From Deltaproteobacteria bacterium (GTDB taxonomy: Bacteria > Desulfobacterota > DSM-4660 > Desulfatiglandales > Desulfatiglandaceae), in contig JAFDIV010000018.1 in the NCBI GenBank assembly GCA_019307815.1, positions 1-64,000 of the forward strand: a DNA stretch of 64,000 nt, in the 5' to 3' direction. Position 1 is the first letter of the stretch. Each line of letters opens with the position of its first letter. The translations under genes and the position numbers were made by a program. The notes under the pieces are model-generated. The model was not told where the DNA came from and ran no database searches. It saw nothing but the letters and a program-made list of their open reading frames with translations. This document shows positions 53,444-63,178 of this stretch, piece by piece.

Positions 53444-53980
53444 CTATAGTTTTTGCTTCCTTGCATACTCCCTCTGGATTTTTTTCATCCAGCCGGATAA
53501 CTTTACATTTCTGACCAAATAATAGTGGGGATTGTATGGCTTGATATCGATGACAGGACTTCCGTCTATAGCTTCAAATCCTTGCACCTTCAATACATTA
53601 CCATTTCGTTCCACTAACTTCACGGCAGTAACCAGAACAGGATTTGGTCTAACCGGACTACATGTGGCAAACACTCCCACTAGTGGCAAGTCTTTGCGGC
53701 CCATTGGGTGTACCTTGATCAAATTTCTATTCTCTCCCTTTGTTTCATGGGCCCAGTAAAGCACAAGAATATGGGAAAAATCTTCAATGCCATCCAATAT
53801 CCCATCGAATTTATCATCAATTATTATTTCAGATATGAGGTTCCGTATTTTTCTTTCCCTCTTCCGGAGGGCCTCATCAATCCTGGCCTTTGAAAGATCG
53901 CCTGAATCCTCTGTCAGGCTAGGTTCCTTCAATTCACTTTTTACAATGCCTACAGGCCTCAAAATTATTTCCTCTACCAT
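53444..53980 (-). CDS. trmO: tRNA (t6A37) methyltransferase TrmO family
   Basis: A protein of about 178 residues of the UPF0066/TrmO fold, which uses S-adenosylmethionine to methylate threonylcarbamoyl-adenosine 37 of tRNA. Marks: LRPVGIVKSELKEP at the start, FDGILDGIEDFSHILVLYWA, HPMGRKDLPLVGVFATCSPV, RPNPVLVTAVKL and DGSPVIDIKPYNP. The ATG at 53980 overlaps the stop of the FmdE-like gene. Homologues are often found beside metal-related genes in anaerobes, as here at the end of an uptake operon, so a role outside tRNA modification is possible. Confidence 0.9.
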   Translation of the reverse strand: MVEEIILRPVGIVKSELKEPSLTEDSGDLSKARIDEALRKRERKIRNLISEIIIDDKFDGILDGIEDFSHILVLYWAHETKGENRNLIKVHPMGRKDLPLVGVFATCSPVRPNPVLVTAVKLVERNGNVLKVQGFEAIDGSPVIDIKPYNPHYYLVRNVKLSGWMKKIQREYARKQKL

Positions 53981-54591
53981 CACCACCCCCTGGTGTAGTT
54001 TTCGGCGCAAGGAATACAGGCGGGTTTTCCCTCTCTTAAACGTGCTCTGGGTTCCATAACGCTTTCGCCGCAGAAATGGCATATAACCGAGTCAAATATT
54101 TTGGCCTTTTCCGGGATTTCGACATGCACTTCTTTGGTATGAAAAAGTTTATTTTTGTCTGTGGATAATATCTTATTAATCCATTTTTGCTGAAGGTCCC
54201 AGAATTTCCTTTGATCATCTTCTGTAGCATCATCTGAAAATGCCTTTTTCATGATCATATTTTCCTCTTTGCTTCTTTTAAAAACATCTGCGCTGAGTGC
54301 AATTCGCACCGCCTTGTTATTATCGCGCCTGATAACGGTAAAGACCATTTTCCCGTAATCCCGGAATATGAGATTCCCTTTTCCAATGGAACAGCCCAGC
54401 ATACTTTGAATGGCGTCAATGGCACAGCCATCTGACTCTACAATGGCCACCAACTCTTCATCTTGTGAACGCTTCAGCTCCAGCCAGTCAATGGCGACTT
54501 TGCTGGCCATGTAACCTATGGCAAGCCCAGCACAAAGGTGTCCGTGAAATTTAATGGCATCCTGCAAGCCCTTTTCATATTCACTGGTCAT
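53980..54591 (-). CDS. FmdE-family protein with C-terminal zinc-ribbon motif
   Basis: A 203-residue protein of the FmdE type, named after a protein found with molybdenum/tungsten formylmethanofuran dehydrogenases. The FmdE domain covers about 1-130 (FHGHLCAGLAIGYMASKVA; ESDGCAIDAIQSMLGCSIGK then GNLIFRDYGK, with conserved His and Cys). A zinc-ribbon-like pair CHFCG/CIPC lies near the end. It is encoded in an operon with a TonB receptor and FecCD-type importer, as is common for this family, which suggests a role in handling the imported metal. The metal is not shown. Confidence 0.88.
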   Translation of the reverse strand: MTSEYEKGLQDAIKFHGHLCAGLAIGYMASKVAIDWLELKRSQDEELVAIVESDGCAIDAIQSMLGCSIGKGNLIFRDYGKMVFTVIRRDNNKAVRIALSADVFKRSKEENMIMKKAFSDDATEDDQRKFWDLQQKWINKILSTDKNKLFHTKEVHVEIPEKAKIFDSVICHFCGESVMEPRARLREGKPACIPCAENYTRGW

Positions 54592-54605
54592 ATCTGACTC
54601 CTTTT

Positions 54606-56756
54606 TTAAAATGTTATTTCAAGGGACGCGTTGTATATCCTGCCAGGGGCAGGGACTTCAAATTCTTCTTCATATTCTTTGTCAAATAGATTTCTTATGC
54701 CAAGATAGAGATTCCACTGGCCTGTCTTCCTCCATACTGGATACCTGACCAATAGATCTGCAGTAATAAAACTGTCAAGTTTTTCTAAGGTTACCCCATT
54801 TGAAAAGATAGAAGTACCCCCAGGCGCGTCTGCCCCCCAGAGGACCGGGACCTTACGGGAGGCCACATATCGGAATGTGATCTTGGCCATGATGCTATCC
54901 GGCCTTTTATACTGAATGTCCAGGTTTGCCTTATACTTTGGCAGCTCTGACAGCTTATCTGAAAGGGTATTGCTCCCGTCAAATACGTCTCCTTCTTTCT
55001 TTGTATCCTGAAAAGTAAAGTTTCCAAATGTGGAAAATGATCCGCGTAACTGGGCCTTGAAACTAAATTCTACGCCTTGAAATTTAACCTTGTCTATATT
55101 GTAAACAACCCTGCTGGGGGAATAGCCAAATATTGTACGTATATAATCATCCACCTTGTAGTAATAATAACTCATACCAAACCAGATACCCGGAATCTTA
55201 TTAATATCCAGGCCCACTTCGTACTGGTATGCATCCTCATAAGTAAGATTTTTTCGCGAAATATTGGTCCTGTTATCCACCTCGGGTCTATAACCCGCAT
55301 AATACCAGTATATTTCGGGGTTGGTGGGAAAGCGGGCCGCCTTGGCTCCTTTAAAGGAAATTTCAATCCCCTTTGACAGCATGTAGGTAAGCCTCGCCTT
55401 AGGGGCCAAGACCTCATCATCCAACAAGGCCTTGGTGGATTGAAACCCTGTTGGATATCCGTTGAAATAACCCTGTACTTGGTCCACTGATTGATCAGCA
55501 TGGAAATCATCATAGCGCAGACCTAGATACAGCCTCAGGTTCTGATTTAATGTCCAGGTATCATCTACATATATGCCGTGCAGCCGGCTTGCATCCCATT
55601 CTGGTGATGATTCAGAAGGCTGCCTCGAGAAGAAGCCCTGTTTTATAAAGGTATTTTTTATACTACCAAATCCCTGATAATTCCCTTCACCTCCAAGGCC
55701 AAAATTATGATCACCTTTTTCCATTGATGTCTTGATTAACCATCCCCATGTGCGATCAGGTGTCATCTCGCGTTTTAACACAGTTTCCCCAGTGTTATAT
55801 GAAGTAATTTTTTCATTCCTATCTTCATTGTTGAAATAGACCTTTATATCTGTATTAAATCCCAGAATATTCTTTTTGAGGCCTAGGTCCAATTCATAGC
55901 GTTCTTTAGTATAGTAGGTGCCATCTCCATGCTTGTCTCCCCACGGAAAAGTTACCCAAGGTCCTGTAAGAAAGATCCCCTTGCTTTCTGGATAATCGCT
56001 TTTATACCCAGGATTGCCTTTCTTATTTTCCACGGGCATATTGTAATCTCCCTGGCTATACCGGATGCCAAAGGAGAGCTGGCCGTCATTTCCAAAAGAA
56101 TAGATCAGGTGGCCATTGAAACTCTGGCGGTCAACATGGCTATTCCTTAGGTAGCCATCTGTCTTGTTCTGGTCAACCATGAGCATAACTCCTAAAGGAC
56201 CTTCTTTGCCCGTACAGCTTGCTCCAAGACTATAGGTTCCATATCTCTCAATACCGGCGTGTAATCTAATTTTTGTTTCAGGAGGAGGACTTTCAGGAAT
56301 AAAATTAATAATACCGCCTAATGTATTTCCGTATTTTGCATCAAAGCTACCCTTTTTAATGCCAATCTCTCTAAAATCAGAAAAAGAAAATTGGGACCAG
56401 TCAACATAATAGCCTCCCATTACTCCGGCTCCATTGAGAGGCCTTCCGTCTAAAAGCACCTCATATCTTTGCTCATCCAGGCCTCGCAACCTTACCTGGG
56501 TCTGCTTTGGGGTAAGGATGGATCTTCTTTGGACATCAATGCCAGGGCTGTTGGAAAGAATATCGGGTATGCGAGAAACTGTTATTTTATTATCAGTTTC
56601 TATTTTTAACGAATTTGCAGGGCTTGTGACTGGTTTTTTCCTAGGAGCCGTTACAATAATGGGCTCTAAGTTTACCTTTTCTTCTGCAGCAGTGCTGTGT
56701 GCTAGGCCGCTAAGCACAAGAAGTATTGGAAATAGAATAATCGTTCTTCTCAGCAT
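54606..56756 (-). CDS. TonB-dependent outer-membrane receptor
   Basis: A 716-residue receptor with a signal peptide (RRTIILFPILLVLSGLAHST, cut near AAA/AEE), a TonB-box-like EPIIVTAPR, a plug domain (ISRIPDILSNSPGIDVQ-like region; QVRLRGLDEQRYEVLLDGRP; KYGNTLGGIINF) and a barrel ending in NASLEITF. It sits between the binding protein and the FmdE gene of the importer operon. No riboswitch is found upstream. Substrate probably a metal chelate. Confidence 0.92.
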   Translation of the reverse strand: MLRRTIILFPILLVLSGLAHSTAAEEKVNLEPIIVTAPRKKPVTSPANSLKIETDNKITVSRIPDILSNSPGIDVQRRSILTPKQTQVRLRGLDEQRYEVLLDGRPLNGAGVMGGYYVDWSQFSFSDFREIGIKKGSFDAKYGNTLGGIINFIPESPPPETKIRLHAGIERYGTYSLGASCTGKEGPLGVMLMVDQNKTDGYLRNSHVDRQSFNGHLIYSFGNDGQLSFGIRYSQGDYNMPVENKKGNPGYKSDYPESKGIFLTGPWVTFPWGDKHGDGTYYTKERYELDLGLKKNILGFNTDIKVYFNNEDRNEKITSYNTGETVLKREMTPDRTWGWLIKTSMEKGDHNFGLGGEGNYQGFGSIKNTFIKQGFFSRQPSESSPEWDASRLHGIYVDDTWTLNQNLRLYLGLRYDDFHADQSVDQVQGYFNGYPTGFQSTKALLDDEVLAPKARLTYMLSKGIEISFKGAKAARFPTNPEIYWYYAGYRPEVDNRTNISRKNLTYEDAYQYEVGLDINKIPGIWFGMSYYYYKVDDYIRTIFGYSPSRVVYNIDKVKFQGVEFSFKAQLRGSFSTFGNFTFQDTKKEGDVFDGSNTLSDKLSELPKYKANLDIQYKRPDSIMAKITFRYVASRKVPVLWGADAPGGTSIFSNGVTLEKLDSFITADLLVRYPVWRKTGQWNLYLGIRNLFDKEYEEEFEVPAPGRIYNASLEITF

Positions 56757-56802
56757 AAAAACAATCCTCCTTTAACATCCGACCTCGTGGTTATTTCAAC
56801 AG

Positions 56803-57888
56803 CTATTTGAGAAAATCAGGTTTATCAAGCAACAGTCCGTATGCATTAATCATCTTGGAATACAGGGCATGGCCAACCAGAAAGGTATATATCTCATCTA
56901 CTTTTGTGCGGAGCTCCATGTTTTTGAATATCTCAGGATATAAGACCTTGGCGACTGCGTATGCGTCACTGATGGCTGTACCCACATTAGTGGCATACCA
57001 GTTATAAGGGTAAAGGATGTACACCCTCTTTTCCTTGAACGCCCTCAAGGAGTTATAGAATTTCCGTTTTTTGAAATAGTCTTGTTTGAGGAGAGGCAGA
57101 CCCGCGCTGTCAACAAAAATTACCTGGGGATCCCAGGAGAGGGTCTGTTCTCTATCTACGAATACGTGGCCTCGGGCCTTTATTTCCTTGGCCACATTCC
57201 TGGCCCTTACCCATTCAAAGGGCAAATAGTTGGCCTCTGTACTTCCGATCCCGTGCAGCCCTCTATATCCTATACAGCCTGCATAGACTGTGGGTTTTTG
57301 GCCCTCCGGGTAACCCCTAATGGCAGAGATTAAATAGTTTTTTGACCTTTCTATAAAAGAAATCACCTGTTCTGCCCTGTGCTCAAGGCAAAGAACTTTT
57401 CCCGCCACTCGAAGGGAATCATAGATCTTTTTATTTATGGTCCCTTCATCGCCATAACTCAGGGCCACAACAGGTATTCCTAGGCGGCTTTGGAGTAGGT
57501 CCGCTTTTGCCCTTTCCATATAACTGACAAATATAAGGTCAGGTCTTGCTGCCAGAACGGCCTCCATGTCGGGCATCTTGTTTATGGCCCCTGGCCCGCC
57601 CGGTCCAATAGTAGGAAGTTTTTCTAACCACTGGTTTGCCACCCAGTAAGGTCTGGAAAGGGGGAACCGTTTCTCAATATCTTCCACTCCCACCACCCTG
57701 TCAGCGGCATGTAAGTAAACTATAAGCCGCAATGCCCCAGGTCCCAGGCATATGATTCTGTTTGCCCTGCCTTGCAGGCTGACGGTCCGGCCAGCCATGT
57801 CCCTTATGGTAAGAGTTGTGCCCATTGCCCGGTGGGGTAATGAAAGGCATGCAAAAAAGATGATAAACAATACAGGGAATCTCTTCAT
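56803..57888 (-). CDS. Periplasmic metal-chelate binding protein (FecB/BtuF type)
   Basis: A 361-residue class III binding protein with signal peptide (FPVLFIIFFACLSLPHRAMG). Core marks: LTIRDMAGRTVSLQGRANRI, LAARPDLIFVSYMER and the interdomain helix, then EWVRARNVAKEI. Its C-terminus ends normally, without the SLH-like extension of the protein at 41417. It overlaps the ATPase gene by four bases. Confidence 0.92.
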   Translation of the reverse strand: MKRFPVLFIIFFACLSLPHRAMGTTLTIRDMAGRTVSLQGRANRIICLGPGALRLIVYLHAADRVVGVEDIEKRFPLSRPYWVANQWLEKLPTIGPGGPGAINKMPDMEAVLAARPDLIFVSYMERAKADLLQSRLGIPVVALSYGDEGTINKKIYDSLRVAGKVLCLEHRAEQVISFIERSKNYLISAIRGYPEGQKPTVYAGCIGYRGLHGIGSTEANYLPFEWVRARNVAKEIKARGHVFVDREQTLSWDPQVIFVDSAGLPLLKQDYFKKRKFYNSLRAFKEKRVYILYPYNWYATNVGTAISDAYAVAKVLYPEIFKNMELRTKVDEIYTFLVGHALYSKMINAYGLLLDKPDFLK

Positions 57889-58664
57889 GGCTGATCCTCT
57901 GTGTCAATGGGTTTAACAGGTACCACCACAGTATGGTCTTCCACACATCCCATCATCACTGATACTCCATAGACATCCTGGATAGTTTCAGCAGTTATTT
58001 GATCTTTTGGCGCCAAGGTATGGATCTTATGATCCTTGAGCATGAGAAAATAGTCTGCATAACGAAAGGCAAGGTTGATGTCATGAACAGAGACCACTGC
58101 TGTTAGTCCCTGCGTGGTAACCGCCCTTTTCATCAGGTCCATTACCTGCAACTGGTTTTTGAGATCAAGGTTGCTGGTGGGCTCATCCAGCAGCAGTATT
58201 CTGGGCTCCTGGGCCAGGGCCCTTGCAAGGATTATTTTTTGTACTTCTCCACCACTTAACTGGTTTGCTTGCCTGTGGGCTAAATGACGTAATCCCATCA
58301 CACTAATTATATCTTCTACGATCCGGAGATCTTTCTCTGTTGCAGTCCACTTGATATAAGGTTTGCGGCCAAGCAGAATTAGATCAAACACTGTCATGGA
58401 TTCTTCAGAATGTCTTTGGGGTACATAGCCAAATTTCTTGGCGATTTCGTTTTTAGTGAGAGATGATATGTCTTGGTCACCGATACGGATTACTCCTGCC
58501 TGGGGTTTGAGTATCCGGTTCAAACATTTGAGCAGAGTGGACTTGCCTGCACCGTTTACCCCAAGTAACCCCAAAATTTTTCCCTCAGGCAGGGTAAAAC
58601 TAATATCCTTCAATACTGGATGGTTGTTGTAACTAAATCGGATCCCAGATATTGTTAGAATCAT
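57885..58664 (-). CDS. ABC importer ATPase (FecE/BtuD type)
   Basis: A 259-residue ATPase with Walker A GVNGAGKST (about 36-44), Q-loop VPQRHSEE, signature LSGGEVQK, Walker B ILLLDEPT and switch histidine in VSVHDINLA. Overlaps of four bases with both neighbours show that it works with the permease and the binding protein of this operon. Confidence 0.95.
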   Translation of the reverse strand: MILTISGIRFSYNNHPVLKDISFTLPEGKILGLLGVNGAGKSTLLKCLNRILKPQAGVIRIGDQDISSLTKNEIAKKFGYVPQRHSEESMTVFDLILLGRKPYIKWTATEKDLRIVEDIISVMGLRHLAHRQANQLSGGEVQKIILARALAQEPRILLLDEPTSNLDLKNQLQVMDLMKRAVTTQGLTAVVSVHDINLAFRYADYFLMLKDHKIHTLAPKDQITAETIQDVYGVSVMMGCVEDHTVVVPVKPIDTEDQP

Positions 58665-59791
58665 CTCCTGAGCCCTTTAATTAAAAGATATAGAAAGAGG
58701 GGAGCCCCCATGAAAGACGTGAGGACTCCCACGGGAAGCGTCCCAGAACCTACCATTATGCGTCCTGCAATGTCTGCTGCTAACAGCAACAGGGAGCCTA
58801 TCAGGCATGAAAAGGGGATTAAAAAGCGATAATCAGTGCCCACAATGCGCTGGGCAATGTGAGGGGCCAGCAGTCCCAGGAATGCGATTACCCCATGAAA
58901 GGCCGTGGCAAGGGCAGCAACCAGAGCAGCGGCAAACATACCAACCAGGCGAAGGCTTTGGATTTCGACCCCTAAAGACCGGGCAGTGTCTTCCCCGGCA
59001 GCTATGGCATTTAGGTTCCAGCGGTTAAAGGAAAAGTAGATAATGGCCCCTATTGTGGTCATGCTCAGTATGATAATTTCAGACCAGCCAGAGCGGGAGA
59101 CATCTCCAAATGTCCAGAACACAACCTGGGCGATTTCTTTTTCAGTGGCAAAATACTGGATTAGTATGGTGCCGGATGTGAAAAGGGAAGAAAGGGCAAT
59201 TCCAGCAAGTACAATGGCCTCTGGCGACATTTTTCTGAGCCGGGCCAGGACTAATATAATTATTGTTGCAGTGATGGAACCCACAAAGGCAAAGAGTGTT
59301 GTGGTGTAAATATTATAAACAAAGGCGGTATTGGCTTCGAGAGTTCCCAGAATACCCTGCTGTGTGGCCCCGGTTCCAATTAATACAATGGAAAAGGCAG
59401 CTCCGAAGGCAGCTCCCTGGCTTATACCCAGGGTGAAGGGAGAGGCTAGGGGATTTCTCAATAGACATTGAATTGCCATGCCAGATAACCCCAGGCCGCA
59501 GCCAGTGGCAATTGCTGCAGCGATCCTGGGCATCCTCAAATTCCAGATCACAATCCCTTGAGGGCCATGCTCCAGTCCAAATAAGACCCTCAAAATGTCC
59601 CTTATAGGGATGTGAAATGACCCTACAGCAATTGCTGTTACTATGAGCACACCAAGCAATCCAAGCAGGCCAAGAAAAAGGCCTATTTTCAGATTAAGCC
59701 TTTGCCTGTATTCTTTGACCAGATCCTGGCCAGGTGCCCGGATTCTTTGCCTGTGTAATAATAAGTGGCTCCCGGTGGTTACTTTCCCCAT
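58661..59791 (-). CDS. ABC importer permease (FecCD/BtuC type)
   Basis: A 376-residue membrane protein with about ten helices after a 35-residue basic N-terminus. Marks: IVIWNLRMPRIAAAIATGCG, GMAIQCLLRNPLASPFTLGI, SQGAAFGAAFS and GFHGVIAF/LGLLAPHIAQRIVG. It opens the six-gene operon permease-ATPase-binding protein-TonB receptor-FmdE-TrmO. The ATG at 59791 is followed by an unusually polar stretch, so a later start is possible. Confidence 0.93.
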   Translation of the reverse strand: MGKVTTGSHLLLHRQRIRAPGQDLVKEYRQRLNLKIGLFLGLLGLLGVLIVTAIAVGSFHIPIRDILRVLFGLEHGPQGIVIWNLRMPRIAAAIATGCGLGLSGMAIQCLLRNPLASPFTLGISQGAAFGAAFSIVLIGTGATQQGILGTLEANTAFVYNIYTTTLFAFVGSITATIIILVLARLRKMSPEAIVLAGIALSSLFTSGTILIQYFATEKEIAQVVFWTFGDVSRSGWSEIIILSMTTIGAIIYFSFNRWNLNAIAAGEDTARSLGVEIQSLRLVGMFAAALVAALATAFHGVIAFLGLLAPHIAQRIVGTDYRFLIPFSCLIGSLLLLAADIAGRIMVGSGTLPVGVLTSFMGAPLFLYLLIKGLRR

Positions 59792-59930
59792 TGCCCAACC
59801 TTAGACCTATCCTTTGTGCGAGGTGTCTGGTAGCCTGTGATAAGCCCACAAAAAAAGCCAAAAAGTCCCATTGGAATTCTCTCCAAGCGAGCCTTCTTGG
59901 CTTATATCCTAAAAAAATTTTAAATTTTCT

Positions 59931-59953
59931 AAGCGCAATTTCTTATTGCGCTT
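59931..59953. promoter_or_regulatory. Operator-like palindrome before the importer operon
   Basis: AAGCGCAAT-TTCTT-ATTGCGCTT has perfect 9-bp arms. It lies just after the predicted RNA start and about 140 bases before the permease start, so it may be a repressor site; a leader hairpin is the alternative. Confidence 0.6.
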
Positions 59954-59968
59954 TCTAATCCAGAGAGG

Positions 59969-59997
59969 CGTTTAGATAATTATCGCCTGTTTGTCAA
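59969..59997 (-). promoter_or_regulatory. Promoter-like site of the importer operon
   Basis: On the minus strand TTGACA (59997-59992), a 17-base spacer holding the palindrome GATAATTATC (59975-59984), and a weak -10 TAAACG. GATAAT-type dyads resemble half of a Fur box, so iron-type control is possible. Confidence 0.45.
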
Positions 59998-60018
59998 GGG
60001 AAAAGGTGAGGACTTTTA

Positions 60019-62040
60019 TTATACCAGTAAATCCTCCCGTAGAACGTCTACCAATGTATGTGCCTTGAGATCCTCGATCTTGAAATATCTTGCCCCCATT
60101 TGGATGGATAATTGATGAGCCAGTCCGAATGATATCAGCCCCGGTTTTTCAACATCCACTACAGCTGCATTGACCCTGGGATCATCTTTTATCTGCTCTG
60201 CTACCTCCATGGCCTCGGAAAGAGGTTTCCCGCCGTATTGACTAACATTGGCCTTTCCATCAGAGATCAGTATCAGCAATGGATATATATTGGGATCTTT
60301 CCGGAAATAGCTCCGGATGATCTGGTAGCCGAGAGATATGCCGTTGCAAAGGGGGGTCTTACCCCCAGTGGGAAGCTCTTCTAAAAGTTTATGTGCAAGC
60401 TCAATGCTGCTGGTAGGGGGGAGAAGTACCTCGGCACGGTCTCCCTTAAAAGCCACAAAGGCTACTTTATCCCTTTTCTGATATGCATCCAGAAGAAGAG
60501 AAAGGACAGCCCCTTTTGTTTCGATCATGCGTTTTCCAGCCCCCATGGAGCCGCTGGCATCCACCACAAAGACGATAAAATTCCCAACCCTTTTTTCTCT
60601 TATCTTTTCTCGGACATCGCTCTCTTCAATGGCAATAGCTACGCCCTGTTTTTTTCTCCATTTCTGATAAGGGGCAGCCGCCCTTAAGGTTGCATCCAAA
60701 GCCAGGTCATTGCTCTTTCTCTGCATGGTACTCATGACATACCTGCCAGCCTTTGAGGTTGTCCTTGTCCGGCTTCTCCTCCCCGATCCTTTCCGTAATA
60801 TCCGGTCCCTTTGCATCGGGATTCTTTTTACCTTGAAGGTTTCTCCCACAGGGAAGACGGTCTCGAACATCGAAGTGCTGGGCACACCCTTCTCCGATTT
60901 ATCCTTATCTTTTTCTTCGCTCTCTTGTCCCTCCTCCTTCATTTCCATCTGTTTATGTTCTTGGCTTTCTGGTTTTTTCTTTTCCTCTTTCCTGTCATTC
61001 TTATCATCAGGGGGCTCTTTCTGGGATCTTTCTTTGTCCTCTTTTTGTTGCTGGGGGGGCGGGGGAGGGGTCCTTACCCGGTGAAACAATACGAGATCAG
61101 CCGCTTCATGGACATCCTCTTTAGTTACCTCTTCTCTTCCATCGTAGCATGCAATGGTAAGAGCAGCCTTTCGCATAATTATGTCAGCACGATGCCCGGC
61201 AACGAATGCATCTAAGGCTAGTTTCGAGCAGAGGCGGAGCATTTCATCCGGGATTTTTACACAGGAAAGTTTCTCTTTGGCCTGAGCAATTTTTCGTGAA
61301 AGTTCATCCTGCTTTGTCTGATAAGAGACCATAAACCTTTCGGGCTCTTTATCAAAGTCCTCTCTTAGCTTGGTAATCTCCACTCTCTTTTGTGCATCTC
61401 TTATCCCTTCAATTTCTACGCACATCCCGAACCGATCAAGCAGCTGTGGACGTAATTCCCCTTCCTCAGGATTCATGGTTCCAATCAGGATAAATTCAGC
61501 CCTATGTATAAAGGATATCCCTTCTCGCTCAACAATATTAACTCCCATGGCAGCAGCATCAAGAATGACATCCACAATATGATCATTTAGCAAGTTGACT
61601 TCATCTATATACAGAATTCCCCTGTGGGCTGAGGCAAGAAGCCCCGGTGTAAAACGCCTTTTTCCTTTCTTTACAGCATACTCCAAGTCCAGGCTCCCTA
61701 CTACCATATCCTCAGTGGCCCCTAGTGGGAGATCGATTACCTTTATCTTTCTCTTTGTTACAGGGAGAGAGATACCCTGTTTCAGCTTTGCCTTACATTC
61801 AGGACATAGATGTTCATATTCATTAGGATCACAATTGAACGGACAGCCGGAGACAACTTCGATCTGCGGTAAAACTGCGGCCAGAGCCCGGACAGCTGTT
61901 GATTTTGCTGTTCCCTTTTCCCCCCTGATCAACAATCCACCGATAGAAGGGCAGATCGCATTTAAGATAAGTGCCCGGGTCATCTTTTCTTGACCCACAA
62001 TGGCCGTAAAGGGGTAGATATGTCTTTTTGTCCAGTCCAA
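60019..62040 (-). CDS. Chelatase I-D fusion subunit (ChlID/BchID-like)
   Basis: A 673-residue protein joining an AAA+ motor and a von Willebrand A domain, as in magnesium chelatase and CobN-type cobaltochelatase helpers. AAA+: Walker [10 protein letters not shown] (about 40-48), Walker B ILYIDEVN. Between them a cysteine knuckle CPFNCDP..CPEC (about 67-85) may bind a metal. A proline-rich and highly charged linker (about 330-400, starting RTPPPPPQQQ) leads to the VWA domain with the MIDAS motif VDASGSMGA (about 495-503). No CobN or ChlH large subunit is in the window. In this B12-rich region cobalt is the likely metal. Confidence 0.9.
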   Translation of the reverse strand: MDWTKRHIYPFTAIVGQEKMTRALILNAICPSIGGLLIRGEKGTAKSTAVRALAAVLPQIEVVSGCPFNCDPNEYEHLCPECKAKLKQGISLPVTKRKIKVIDLPLGATEDMVVGSLDLEYAVKKGKRRFTPGLLASAHRGILYIDEVNLLNDHIVDVILDAAAMGVNIVEREGISFIHRAEFILIGTMNPEEGELRPQLLDRFGMCVEIEGIRDAQKRVEITKLREDFDKEPERFMVSYQTKQDELSRKIAQAKEKLSCVKIPDEMLRLCSKLALDAFVAGHRADIIMRKAALTIACYDGREEVTKEDVHEAADLVLFHRVRTPPPPPQQQKEDKERSQKEPPDDKNDRKEEKKKPESQEHKQMEMKEEGQESEEKDKDKSEKGVPSTSMFETVFPVGETFKVKRIPMQRDRILRKGSGRRSRTRTTSKAGRYVMSTMQRKSNDLALDATLRAAAPYQKWRKKQGVAIAIEESDVREKIREKRVGNFIVFVVDASGSMGAGKRMIETKGAVLSLLLDAYQKRDKVAFVAFKGDRAEVLLPPTSSIELAHKLLEELPTGGKTPLCNGISLGYQIIRSYFRKDPNIYPLLILISDGKANVSQYGGKPLSEAMEVAEQIKDDPRVNAAVVDVEKPGLISFGLAHQLSIQMGARYFKIEDLKAHTLVDVLREDLLV

Positions 62041-62067
62041 GGTCGATTACTCCCACAGGTGAGAGAT

Positions 62068-63150
62068 CTATTTTCTATGAATATGGGTGTGAGTATGCAC
62101 ATATTCATGCTTGTGCGGATGGGTATGCGAAATGATCCCTGCTATCTTTTCTTCCTCCACACCAGGCTTCTGGAATGGTCTTTTTCGCATCCTGTGCTGA
62201 AGAGCCATATCCGCGGCGGTTTGCACATCCTCTTTCAAAACTTCTCTTCGCTCATTGAATGCGGCCAGGGTCTTTGAGGCCTTCATGATCATAATATCTG
62301 CCCGATGTCCATCCACATTCATTTCAATTGCGATATTTGCTATCAAATATAGCATTTCATCGGATATGGTAACTTGATTCAGGATCTCTTTTGCCTTTGC
62401 AATACTGTCCCTTAAATTTTCCTCTTCGGTTCTCCATTGTTGAAGGAATCTTACAGGATCGTGTTCGTAAGCAGCCCACCTTTTCACTACCTCCACCCTT
62501 TCATCAAGATCTGCTATCCCTTCGATGTTTACGCAGAGCCCAAATCTGTCAAGGAGCTGAGGACGGAGTTCACCCTCTTCGGGATTCATTGTTCCAATCA
62601 GGATAAATTCAGCAGGGTGTGAATAGGAAACGCCTTCTCTTTCTATGATATTTACGCCCATTGCTGCAGAATCAAGGAGCACATCTACGATATGGTCATC
62701 AAGGAGATTGATCTCATCCACATAGAGAATGCCCCGGTTCGCTTCTGCAAGAATCCCGGGTTCAAAGCGTTTTTCGCCCTTTTTTATGGCATGTTCTAAA
62801 TCGAGGGTCCCTACAACCCTGTCTTCTGTAGAACCCACAGGAAGTTCAATTACCCGAGTTTTTCTCTTTTTGACGATGAGTTCTTCTCCACGATCCAGGC
62901 GATCTAAGCATTCCTGGCACATGACTGCTCTTTTGTGCGGATCGCACCCGAACCTGCAATCAGCAACTACCTCTATTTCCGGTAAAAGGGCGGCCAAGGA
63001 CCGAACTGCAGTCGATTTGGCTGTGCCTTTTTCACCCCGGATTAAAACACCACCAAGTTTTGGGTTGATGGCGTTCAGAATCAATACAGTTTTCATCTTC
63101 TCCTGGCCAACGATGGCCGTAAAAGGGTAAATGAGCTTTCGATTTTCCAT
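62068..63150 (-). CDS. Chelatase I subunit with histidine-rich tail
   Basis: A 360-residue AAA+ protein similar to the first half of the next gene's product: Walker [10 protein letters not shown], cysteine knuckle CRFGCDP..CQEC, Walker [29 protein letters not shown]. It ends with a histidine-rich tail of about 20 residues ([15 protein letters not shown]), typical of proteins that store or deliver nickel or cobalt. It precedes the I-D fusion by 27 bases, probably as a paralogue in the same complex. Confidence 0.92.
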   Translation of the reverse strand: MENRKLIYPFTAIVGQEKMKTVLILNAINPKLGGVLIRGEKGTAKSTAVRSLAALLPEIEVVADCRFGCDPHKRAVMCQECLDRLDRGEELIVKKRKTRVIELPVGSTEDRVVGTLDLEHAIKKGEKRFEPGILAEANRGILYVDEINLLDDHIVDVLLDSAAMGVNIIEREGVSYSHPAEFILIGTMNPEEGELRPQLLDRFGLCVNIEGIADLDERVEVVKRWAAYEHDPVRFLQQWRTEEENLRDSIAKAKEILNQVTISDEMLYLIANIAIEMNVDGHRADIMIMKASKTLAAFNERREVLKEDVQTAADMALQHRMRKRPFQKPGVEEEKIAGIISHTHPHKHEYVHTHTHIHRK

Positions 63151-63178
63151 AGTTCCTCCATGATGGCAACTTTTTACT

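Noticed and set aside
60811-61215. Long plus-strand frames opposite the charged linker of the chelatase I-D gene
   Set aside because: They are shadows produced by the repetitive Lys/Glu codons of the linker.
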